From Arsukibacterium sp. UBA5043 (GTDB lineage Bacteria > Pseudomonadota > Gammaproteobacteria > Enterobacterales > Alteromonadaceae): a stretch of DNA of 64,000 nt. How positions within the stretch are numbered: the first letter of the stretch is position 1; each line of letters begins with the position of its first letter. Under the pieces are notes generated by a model that made no database searches, was not told the origin of the DNA, and saw nothing but the letters and a program-made list of their open reading frames with translations. The DNA lies in assembly GCA_002415085.1 (NCBI GenBank), contig DIBV01000001.1, positions 372,001 through 436,000 of the forward strand. The letters run 5' to 3'. Shown here piece after piece: positions 56,868 through 64,000 of the stretch. A program made the translations under genes and the position numbers.

Positions 56868-56877
56868 GACTTTAGTC
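56868..56877. promoter_or_regulatory. Proposed CrbR site in the symporter/crbS intergenic region
   Basis: GACTTTAGTC, extended as CGAC-TTTA-GTCG, a GAC-N4-GTC inverted repeat. The same arrangement occurs twice upstream of acs. It is 67 nt upstream of the DUF4212 ATG and 78 nt before the crbS GTG. Binding by CrbR is inferred. Confidence 0.4.
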
Positions 56878-56954
56878 GAAGCCTGACAGCCAAAGATTGA
56901 CAGCAAGGGTTATTGCAGCCCAAAGTAGCGTTAATAAGTACTAAGGAGAATGCT

Positions 56955-59900
56955 GTGACAGCATGGACTGTCGCCTTATTGGCGCTAATTTATGTCGGGG
57001 GGTTGTTCTGGGTTGCGAACTGGGGTGAACGTCATGCCGATGACCGGCTTATACGAAAGTATGGGGGGCTTATTTATAGTCTGGCTCTGGCAGTGTACTG
57101 CACTTCCTGGACCTATTATGGTGCGGTGGGCACCGCGGTTACCCGTGGCTGGGATTATATCCCGATTTATCTTGGCCCCGTGCTACTGTTTATTTTTGGC
57201 CAGCCTTTTCTGTTTAAATTGCTGTATGTGTCAAAAAAGCAAAATGTAACCTCAATTGCCGACTTTATCTCTGCCCGCTATGGCAAGCGTAAAAATATTG
57301 CCATGTTCTCGGCCATTATTTGCCTGATTGTGGTGGTGCCCTATATTTCGTTGCAATTAAAAGCCGTGGCCAGTTCTTATCAGGTACTGCTCGGTGGTGA
57401 TTTTTCCGACACTGCAAGTCATTGGTATCAGGACAGTGCCTTACTTAGCGCCATCGCCATGGCGTTTTTTGCCATTTTATTTGGTACCCGCAAATTACAT
57501 TTAACTGAGCAGAATCGCGGCGTCATGGTCGCTATAGCCTTTGAATCTGTGGTTAAACTGTTTGCTTTACTCACTCTGGCCATCACGGTGTATGTGTTTA
57601 TTCTGGATAAAGATCAGAATGTACTACGAGTGTTTGCTGAACATGCCGCTAATCAACAGACCCAGCACAGCACGTCTGGCATCATTGAATTTATTACCAA
57701 AACCATTCTGGCGATGGCTGCCGTATTTCTGCTTCCCCGTCAATTCCACGTCGCCTTTGTTGAAAATGTCTCGCATCATCATTTACGTCATGCCCGGCGC
57801 TGGTTTTCGGGCTATCTGCTGTTGGTTACTCTGGTGGTGGTGCCATTGGCAGTAGCCGGAATGCAGATGTTTCCCGGCATGGCGCAACAGGCTGATAGTT
57901 TCGTGTTATTGATCCCTGCACAGTCGGGCTGGAACAGTTTAAGTGCGCTGGTGTTTATTGGTGGTTTTTCCGCGGGCACCTCAATGATCATTATTGCCAC
58001 GCTAGCGCTCAGTACCATGATCAGTAATGACGTGGTGATGCCTAGTTTGTTGCACTCCAGCCGGCGTAAACGCATCGCCCATGATTACAGTTTACTGATT
58101 ATTCTGGTACGCAGGGCGATGATTCTGCTGGTGATGGGCTTATCGTATTTTTACTATCAGATATTTGCCCGCAATTATGAACTGGCTGAAACCGGTTTAC
58201 TGGCATTTGCTCTGGCTATTCAACTGGCACCAGCGGTATTAGGCGGTCTGTATTGGCGCCGTGGTAATGCCTGGGGGGTTTATGCCGGTTTAGGCTTGGG
58301 GCTGGTGTTGTGGTTTTACACGCTTATGCTACCGCAACTGGTTAATGCCGGCGTAATCAATAGTGACATTATGCAGCAGGGGCTGTTGGGCGTGCCTTGG
58401 CTGTCGCCTACCGGCATGTTTGGCATTTCGCTCGATAGCTTAAGCCATGGGGTACTGTTGTCGTTAGGTTTTAATATTCTGGCGTATGTGATGGTATCGC
58501 TGTTCAGTAATGTCAACCTGCAAGATCGTTTGCAAGCCGTGGCGTTTGTTAAACCTAACTTACCTATCGATCATCAGGATACGCCAGCGCGCCGGATCCG
58601 TATTCACAATGCAGATTTAAAAATACTGCTGGAGCGGTTTGTTGGCAGCACCCGGGCCATTGAGTGTCTGGCAGAGTTTGGTCGTAAGCATAAACTCAGC
58701 CTGCAACTCGATGACTTACCTAGCGTTGGATTGGTTGAACATGTTGAACGTGAGCTTTCCGGTGTTATTGGTGCCTCATCAGCTTCGGCGATGGTTAACG
58801 CGGTGCTTGAAGGCCGCCAGCTTGGTTTTGAAGATGTGGTAACCCTGTTTGACGATACGACTCAGGCCATTCAGTTTTCCCGCAAAATACTGTTTTCCAC
58901 ATTGGAACACTTAAGTCAGGGGGTAAGTGTGGTTGACCGGGAGCTAAAACTGGTTGCCTGGAACAAAGCTTACCTGGAAATGTTCAGTTACCCGGAGGGC
59001 ATGGTTCGGGTAGGGCGGCCAGTTGCCGATATTGTCCGGTTAAATGCTGAGCGGGGGCTTTGTGGGTCAGGCAATCCGGATGAGCATGTTGAAAAACGTA
59101 TCGCCCATATGCAAAAAGGTACCGCCCATGTCTTTCAGCGCGTTCGTCCTGATGGCCGGGTGATTGAAATGCGCGGTAATCCTATTCCTGGCGGCGGCTT
59201 CGTGACCAGCTTTACTGATATCTCTGAGCATGTTAAAGCTGTGCAGGCATTGGCTGAGGCGAAACAACATCTGGAAGACCGAGTGCAGGAACGCACTCAG
59301 ACTATCTCGGATATCAATCACGAACTGCTGGCGGAAGTCGGACGGCGCAGGGAAACCGAACTGCAGCTGTTACAAGCGAAAGCCGAAGCGGAAATGGCCA
59401 ATGCATCGAAAACGCGCTTTCTGGCGCTTGCCAGCCACGATATTCTGCAGCCGCTAAACGCGGCCAGATTATTTGCCGCAGCGCTTGGTGGTGCTAAAGA
59501 GAAAGCGCAACAACATCTTATTCTAAGCCAACTTGATAATTCTTTAAAAGCCTCAGAAGAGCTAATTTCAACCTTACTGGAGATTGCCAAACTTGACGAT
59601 GGCAAGTTGAAACCGGATGTCCATCCGGTGGCCTTGCAAGAGCTGCTGTCACAGCTGGCGGATGAATTCAGTTTAGTAGCCAGCCAGAAAGGCTTAAACC
59701 TGAAAGTCCGGATGACCGCGCACTATGTCCTGACTGACTCGACTTATTTGCGGCGAATCTTGCAAAATATGCTGTCAAATGCCCTGAAATATACGGTAAA
59801 GGGGCGAATTTTACTCGGTTGTAGAAAGCGTGCCGATACGGTGGTGATTCAGGTATGGGATACTGGCCCTGGCATTGCTCCTGATGACTTAGAACGGATT

Positions 59901-60506
59901 TTTGAAGATTTCTACCGGATAGATGCGACAGCAAAAGGCCAGCAAGGTGTTGGTCTCGGCTTAGGCGTAGTCCACAGAATGGCAAAATTACTGGGGCACC
60001 CGTTGCATGTTCGCTCGTGGCCAGGTCAGGGTACGTTGTTCAGTATTAGTTTGCCGCTGACGGATCAGCGCCAACGAGCCCTGTTGCCACTACCTGGAAA
60101 ACAAGCGCAACGACCGTTGCCCGGATTAACAGTAGTATGTATTGATGATGATGTGGCTAACCTTGCTGCTTTGAAAGTATTGCTGGAGCAGTGGCAGATT
60201 GCGACGGTAAGCTGCTTTTATGATGAAGCCGAGTTGCTGGCATATGCCCGTGGTGCCCCTGCACCCGATGTGATGCTGATAGATTATCAGTTAGGCCAGC
60301 ATGCCAATGGTCTTGATGTGTATCAGCAAATCAAAGCGTTCTGGGGTGAGGTTGGAGGCATTCTGGTTTCAGCATCGCCACAAGCAGATTTAGCGGCTCA
60401 GGCAAAAGCCGCGGGGTTAATGTATCTGGCTAAGCCGATTAAACCCGGCGCACTCAGAGCCAGCCTGAACCATTTTAAAATGCTTAAGCGTGCCAGACAG
60501 GAATAA
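56955..60506 (+). CDS. crbS: CrbS-type transporter-fused hybrid sensor histidine kinase
   Basis: 1183 residues from GTG 56955 (AAGGAG upstream). N-terminal SSS transporter-like domain of about 13 helices (about 1-530), STAC linker region near 546-640 (RIHNADLKILLERFVGSTRA), PAS domain near 645-760 (LSQGVSVVDRELKLVAWNKAYLEMF), coiled coil, HisKA with phospho-His in LASHDILQPLNAAR (near 826), HATPase with NMLSNALKYT, DTGPGIAPDD and GVGLGLGV, and a C-terminal receiver (IDDDVANLAAL, phospho-Asp in IDYQLG near 1109). It senses carboxylate state and signals to CrbR (known for the CrbS/R family in Vibrio and Pseudomonas, where it turns on acs). Convergent with the response-regulator gene. Confidence 0.92.
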   Translation: MTAWTVALLALIYVGGLFWVANWGERHADDRLIRKYGGLIYSLALAVYCTSWTYYGAVGTAVTRGWDYIPIYLGPVLLFIFGQPFLFKLLYVSKKQNVTSIADFISARYGKRKNIAMFSAIICLIVVVPYISLQLKAVASSYQVLLGGDFSDTASHWYQDSALLSAIAMAFFAILFGTRKLHLTEQNRGVMVAIAFESVVKLFALLTLAITVYVFILDKDQNVLRVFAEHAANQQTQHSTSGIIEFITKTILAMAAVFLLPRQFHVAFVENVSHHHLRHARRWFSGYLLLVTLVVVPLAVAGMQMFPGMAQQADSFVLLIPAQSGWNSLSALVFIGGFSAGTSMIIIATLALSTMISNDVVMPSLLHSSRRKRIAHDYSLLIILVRRAMILLVMGLSYFYYQIFARNYELAETGLLAFALAIQLAPAVLGGLYWRRGNAWGVYAGLGLGLVLWFYTLMLPQLVNAGVINSDIMQQGLLGVPWLSPTGMFGISLDSLSHGVLLSLGFNILAYVMVSLFSNVNLQDRLQAVAFVKPNLPIDHQDTPARRIRIHNADLKILLERFVGSTRAIECLAEFGRKHKLSLQLDDLPSVGLVEHVERELSGVIGASSASAMVNAVLEGRQLGFEDVVTLFDDTTQAIQFSRKILFSTLEHLSQGVSVVDRELKLVAWNKAYLEMFSYPEGMVRVGRPVADIVRLNAERGLCGSGNPDEHVEKRIAHMQKGTAHVFQRVRPDGRVIEMRGNPIPGGGFVTSFTDISEHVKAVQALAEAKQHLEDRVQERTQTISDINHELLAEVGRRRETELQLLQAKAEAEMANASKTRFLALASHDILQPLNAARLFAAALGGAKEKAQQHLILSQLDNSLKASEELISTLLEIAKLDDGKLKPDVHPVALQELLSQLADEFSLVASQKGLNLKVRMTAHYVLTDSTYLRRILQNMLSNALKYTVKGRILLGCRKRADTVVIQVWDTGPGIAPDDLERIFEDFYRIDATAKGQQGVGLGLGVVHRMAKLLGHPLHVRSWPGQGTLFSISLPLTDQRQRALLPLPGKQAQRPLPGLTVVCIDDDVANLAALKVLLEQWQIATVSCFYDEAELLAYARGAPAPDVMLIDYQLGQHANGLDVYQQIKAFWGEVGGILVSASPQADLAAQAKAAGLMYLAKPIKPGALRASLNHFKMLKRARQE

Positions 60507-60523
60507 TCAGCAATCAGTGTCAT

Positions 60524-61198
60524 TCAGTGCTGTTGCGCCATTGCCCGGTCTACCGGCGGCTCTAAGGTGAGTCGCTGCGCTTGAATGACCACCTGGGTGC
60601 GATTGGTGCAGCCCAGTTTGCGAAAAATAGCAGTAATATGCGCTTTAACCGTGGCTTCTGAAATATGCAGATCATAAGCAATTTGTTTATTCAGCCAACC
60701 TTCGGTTAAGTAATATAGCACTTTATATTGTTGCTGAGTAAGCTGCGCTACTTTAGCGGCCAGGTCTAAATCTTCGCCGGCACTTTGTTCCTGAAACACT
60801 GCTTTGTGCAGAGGCGCAGGCACCCAGAGCTCACCTGACAGCACAGCATTCAGCGCTGTACTGATATCCACTGGGTTAGCCGATTTGGGAATATAGGCCG
60901 ACGCACCAAAGGCAATTACCCGGCGAATGACATCTAATTCTTCGCTGGCAGAAATAACGACTATTGGCAGGCTGGGATGGTTTTTACGCAACTGAATTAA
61001 TCCCAGAAAACCGCAGTTACCAGGCATATGTAAATCCAGTAGCAACAAATCAGTATCGGGATGTTGCTCCAATGCAGTGCAGGTACTGTCGAAACTATCT
61101 GCTTCGATGGTCGCCTTGGTGACAAAAGTACTGCTTATCGCATTAATCAATGCGTTGCGAAACAACGGATGGTCGTCTGCAACAATAAGCTTTGTCAT
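60524..61198 (-). CDS. crbR: CrbR-type response regulator (LuxR/NarL family)
   Basis: 224 residues. Receiver domain with D55 in LLLLDLHMPG as the phosphoacceptor, VADDH acidic pocket and ISASEE Thr/Ser site. C-terminal LuxR HTH (about 153-215) with LTQQQYKVLYYLTEG and SEATVKAHITAIFRKLGC. Placed next to crbS and acs, so it very likely activates acs. The phospho-relay from the CrbS receiver to CrbR is expected from family knowledge. Confidence 0.92.
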   Translation of the reverse strand: MTKLIVADDHPLFRNALINAISSTFVTKATIEADSFDSTCTALEQHPDTDLLLLDLHMPGNCGFLGLIQLRKNHPSLPIVVISASEELDVIRRVIAFGASAYIPKSANPVDISTALNAVLSGELWVPAPLHKAVFQEQSAGEDLDLAAKVAQLTQQQYKVLYYLTEGWLNKQIAYDLHISEATVKAHITAIFRKLGCTNRTQVVIQAQRLTLEPPVDRAMAQQH

Positions 61199-61236
61199 AT
61201 AAATCCTCCGGTAAGATCCAGAATTGTAATTATAAT

Positions 61237-61258
61237 AAAGGCCGCAATAGCGGCCTTT
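61237..61258 (-). terminator. Terminator-like hairpin after acs
   Basis: Stem AAAGGCCGC / GCGGCCTTT with a 4-nt loop, in the crbR-acs gap, 44 nt after the acs stop on the minus strand. The plus strand has the better T-run. Confidence 0.7.
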
Positions 61259-61301
61259 TTTGCTGCAACTGGAACAACGTTAAGTGTACGCTGTTTTTTC
61301 C

Positions 61302-63257
61302 TTATTGACGATTTAAACGGTTATTCACTAAAATTTCAACAACTGACGGGTCGGCCAGGGTTGAAATATCACCTAACTGATCATGCTCATTTGCGGCAAT
61401 TTTGCGCAGGATGCGCCGCATAATTTTACCCGAGCGGGTTTTCGGTAAGCCTGCTGGTGCCCATTGCACCAGATCCGGGGTTGCGATAGGCGAAATTTCT
61501 TCCCTAACCCAGGCCCGGATGGCTTTCGTCAGTTCATCGCTGGGTTCAACGCCAACTCGTGGTGTAACATAAACATAAATACCCTGACCTTTAATAGGGT
61601 GCGGATAACCTACCACTGCCGCTTCTGCTATTGCCTCATGCGCGACTAGGCAGCTTTCAATTTCGGCAGTACCCAAACGATGGCCGGAAATATTTAATAC
61701 ATCATCTACCCGGCCGGTTAGCCAGTAATAACCATCTTCATCACGCCTTGCGCCATCGCCGGTAAAATACATGCCCGGATAAGTACTGAAATACGTCTGC
61801 TCAAAACGATCATGATCGCCATATAAGGTACGCATCTGGCCGGGCCAACTGTCCAGGATCACCAGATTACCAGTAGCGACACCATCAAGTTGCTTGCCTT
61901 CATTATCGAGAATTGCCGGTTTTATGCCGAAAAATGGCCGGGTGGCAGAGCCTGGTTTCAGTGCTGTTGCACCAGGTAACGGCGTAATTAAAATACCTCC
62001 GGTTTCAGTTTGCCACCAGGTATCGACGATAGGACACTGGCTATTACCCACCTTTTCGTAATACCAGTTCCAGGCTTCCGGGTTTATTGGCTCGCCGACG
62101 CTACCCAGAATTTTCAGCGAACTTAAGTTGGCACCTTCTACCGGGCTGTCACCATGGGCCATCAGTGCCCTAATTGCGGTAGGGGCAGTGTAAAGAATAT
62201 TAACCTGATATTTATCAACAATTTGTGATATACGTTTAACGCTGGGGTAGGTTGGTACCCCTTCAAACATCACACTGCTGGCGCCGTTGGCCAGAGGGCC
62301 GTAAATAATGTAACTGTGACCGGTAACCCAGCCGACATCCGCTGCGCACCAGTAAATGTCACCGTCGTGATAATCAAATACGTACTGATGCGTCATCGCT
62401 GCATACACCAGATAACCGCCTGTGGTGTGTAATACGCCTTTGGGTTTACCGGTCGAGCCTGAGGTATAAAGAATAAACAGCGGATCTTCGGCATTCATTG
62501 GCTCTGGCTCACAGTGCTTACTCTGGCTGGCGACCAGCTCGTGGTACCAGACATCCCGCCCGGGATGAAAATCGATATTTTTAGCCACGTGTTTGACCAC
62601 GATAACATTTTTCACCGGGCTGTCAGTGCCCAGATGGGCCAGCGCTGCATCAGTGTTATCTTTTAAGTGCGTTGCTCTGCTACCACGTAGTGCCTGATCA
62701 GAGGTAATAACCAGTTTTGAATCGCAATCAATAATCCGGCTGCCCAGCGCATCGGGTGAAAAGCCGGCAAAGACCACAGAATGGACCGCGCCAATCCGGG
62801 CGCAGGCTAATAAAGCGATGGCCGCCTCCGGGATCATCGGCAAATATATTGTTACCCGATCACCTTTATTCACCCCCAGCGATTTCATGCCATTTGCCAG
62901 CGCACACACCTGATCGTAAAGTTGCTGGTAGGTCACCGTCTTCTGCACCCCGGGTTCATCGCCTTCCCAGTAAAACGCAACCTGATCGGCTCTGTCAGCC
63001 AGGTGACGGTCTAAACAGTTATAACTGGCATTTAAGGTGCCGTCGCTATACCAGTTTACTTTAACCTTACCTAGCTCAAAACTGGTGTCTTTTATCTTGC
63101 TGTAGGGCGTGATCCAATCCAGACGCTTACCTTGCTCAGCCCAGAACTGTTCAGGCTGCTCAACCGACTGACGGTACATTTCCTGATAAATGTCATCGGT
63201 AATATGTGTATTGGCTTTGGCCTTAGCACTTACCGGATAAAGGCTTGGATGTGACAT
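61302..63257 (-). CDS. acs: Acetyl-CoA synthetase
   Basis: AMP-forming acetate-CoA ligase, 651 residues. [21 protein letters not shown] (P-loop), [30 protein letters not shown] and [16 protein letters not shown] with the acetylation-regulated Lys are all present. Provides acetyl-CoA to the TCA genes. Upstream region holds two GAC-N4-GTC-like sites, and the opposite-strand porin gene starts 232 nt away. Confidence 0.97.
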   Translation of the reverse strand: MSHPSLYPVSAKAKANTHITDDIYQEMYRQSVEQPEQFWAEQGKRLDWITPYSKIKDTSFELGKVKVNWYSDGTLNASYNCLDRHLADRADQVAFYWEGDEPGVQKTVTYQQLYDQVCALANGMKSLGVNKGDRVTIYLPMIPEAAIALLACARIGAVHSVVFAGFSPDALGSRIIDCDSKLVITSDQALRGSRATHLKDNTDAALAHLGTDSPVKNVIVVKHVAKNIDFHPGRDVWYHELVASQSKHCEPEPMNAEDPLFILYTSGSTGKPKGVLHTTGGYLVYAAMTHQYVFDYHDGDIYWCAADVGWVTGHSYIIYGPLANGASSVMFEGVPTYPSVKRISQIVDKYQVNILYTAPTAIRALMAHGDSPVEGANLSSLKILGSVGEPINPEAWNWYYEKVGNSQCPIVDTWWQTETGGILITPLPGATALKPGSATRPFFGIKPAILDNEGKQLDGVATGNLVILDSWPGQMRTLYGDHDRFEQTYFSTYPGMYFTGDGARRDEDGYYWLTGRVDDVLNISGHRLGTAEIESCLVAHEAIAEAAVVGYPHPIKGQGIYVYVTPRVGVEPSDELTKAIRAWVREEISPIATPDLVQWAPAGLPKTRSGKIMRRILRKIAANEHDQLGDISTLADPSVVEILVNNRLNRQ

Positions 63258-63338
63258 AGTTTCCCCTGTGGATCTGCAGTATTTATCTAAGTAATTATAA
63301 CTGGTTACTTTCTATCGAATTGAGACGGCAATTGAAAT

Positions 63339-63352
63339 TAGACCATAGTCTA
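63339..63352. promoter_or_regulatory. Proposed CrbR site 1 upstream of acs
   Basis: TAGACCATAGTCTA, arms TAGAC/GTCTA perfect with a 4-nt centre, 82 nt upstream of the acs ATG. It lies between acs and the DcaP-like gene, so either could be the target. Confidence 0.45.
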
Positions 63353-63380
63353 GCCAAGCATTGCATATTGCGCTAACTGC

Positions 63381-63390
63381 GACTAAAGGC
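63381..63390. promoter_or_regulatory. Proposed CrbR site 2 upstream of acs
   Basis: Plus strand GACTAAAGGC, which on the minus strand is GCCTTTAGTC, one mismatch from the 56868 site; the minus strand shares CTTTAGTCG with it. Centre-to-centre distance to site 1 is 40 bp, about four helical turns. Confidence 0.35.
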
Positions 63391-63488
63391 TAATTGCGAA
63401 CTTACAGACTGTCACCCAAAGTTGTACCGTCAAAATTTAAATAACGCAAACCAGATGTTATTACAATAATAAAGATGGAGAACTTCAG

Positions 63489-64000
63489 ATGAGACAGAGA
63501 AAGACCCTAAGTGCCCTGACTGCAGCCATTGTGCTGGCGTTGTCGGCTGGCAGTGTTCAGGCTAATGGTTTTAATATTGGCGACACTGATGTGACCTTCG
63601 GTGGCTACGTTAAACTTGACGCCATGTATACCGACAGCTCCGATGGCCAGATTGCAACCGGTATCGGCCGTGACTTTTACATCCCGAGCCTGACACCGGT
63701 TGGTGGTGCTGATGAGGGCGGGAGCTTTGATTTTCATGCCCGTCAGTCGCGTTTCTTCTTTAAAACGACAACCCAGCTGGAGAATGGCAAAACGCTAGGT
63801 GGCCACATTGAGCTGGATTTCCTGGCGACAGCGGGCGGAGATGAGCGGATCACCAACAGTTATTCTCCCCGGTTACGTCACGCCTTTATTACCTACGATG
63901 GTTGGTTATTCGGCCAAACCTGGTCCACTTTTATGGATTTAAGTGCGTTGCCGGATACCCTGGATTTTATCGGCAATACCGATGCCATGCCATTTGCGCG
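63489..64000 (+). CDS. DcaP-like trimeric outer-membrane porin (5' part only)
   Basis: The frame runs from ATG 63489 (GGAGA upstream) off the end of the window; 170 residues are visible. The signal peptide ends near VQANG. The mature start FNIGDTDVTFGGYVKLDAMY, the stretch HARQSRFFFKTTTQLENGKTLG and LRHAFITYDGWLFGQTWSTFMD match DcaP-like porins, which take up small carboxylates in other genera. Adjacency to acs fits that role. The 3' end is outside the window. Confidence 0.83.
   Translation, partial: MRQRKTLSALTAAIVLALSAGSVQANGFNIGDTDVTFGGYVKLDAMYTDSSDGQIATGIGRDFYIPSLTPVGGADEGGSFDFHARQSRFFFKTTTQLENGKTLGGHIELDFLATAGGDERITNSYSPRLRHAFITYDGWLFGQTWSTFMDLSALPDTLDFIGNTDAMPFA

Noticed and set aside
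1-64000. CRISPR arrays, tRNA or rRNA genes, insertion sequences, prophage genes
   Set aside because: None recognised by reading both strands; no direct-repeat arrays, cloverleaf-like clusters or transposase motifs seen.

Overview
The window is a gene-dense stretch of a gammaproteobacterial chromosome. Gene content and order (lolCDE, comEC-msbA-lpxK-ycaR-kdsB, sdhCDAB-sucABCD, earP-efp with Arg32-type EF-P, a CrbS/CrbR-type acetate switch beside acs) point to Alteromonadales or close relatives such as Rheinheimera, Alishewanella or Arsukibacterium. That placement rests on gene content and protein style only, without a database search. No rRNA, tRNA, CRISPR array, insertion sequence or phage gene was seen.

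Layout. 1-240: end of a TPR-type protein. 290-6334 (minus): a czcICBA-like heavy-metal RND efflux operon. 6405-13141 (minus): ylqF-type GTPase, small membrane protein, csiV-like gene overlapping mfd, and a PilZ protein. 13252-16358 (plus): lolCDE lipoprotein sorting. 16365-16886 (minus): DUF2062 protein. 16910-23556 (plus): comEC, msbA, lpxK, ycaR, kdsB and a pseudouridine synthase, mostly overlapping. 23559-26028: tcdA converging on csdE-csdA. 26166-37471: TCA-cycle block, with gltA divergent from sdhCDAB-sucAB-sucCD. 37696-43272 (plus): an accessory cassette of TonB-dependent receptor, sulfotransferase-like protein and FAD tryptophan halogenase. 43403-51575: glnS, a DUF3185 gene (minus), a LysE exporter, two unknown genes, earP-efp, a DUF1456 gene and two bPH2 membrane proteins. 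51601-63257: an acetate-utilisation neighbourhood (DEDD exonuclease, cNMP-CBS-DUF294 protein, DUF4212/SSS symporter, CrbS, CrbR, acs). 63489-64000: start of a DcaP-like porin that runs off the window.

How the genes work together. comEC-msbA-lpxK-kdsB and lolCDE serve the envelope (LPS core/lipid A, lipoproteins). gltA, sdh and suc form most of the oxidative TCA cycle, fed by acetyl-CoA from Acs. CrbS/CrbR probably switches acs and the symporter on: the acs upstream region and the symporter/crbS intergenic region share a GAC-N4-GTC inverted repeat that I propose as the operator. EarP would rhamnosylate Arg32 of the adjacent EF-P.

The most unusual items are: (1) a ComEC whose C-terminal metallo-beta-lactamase domain has lost its metal-binding histidines; (2) the receptor/sulfotransferase-like/halogenase cassette with a 15-bp palindrome in front of it; (3) the shared inverted repeats of the acetate locus; (4) a proline-free, Lys/Asp/Ser-rich linker in SucB; (5) an EF-hand-like loop in the SSS symporter; and (6) a cNMP-CBS-nucleotidyltransferase gene overlapping a DEDD exonuclease gene.
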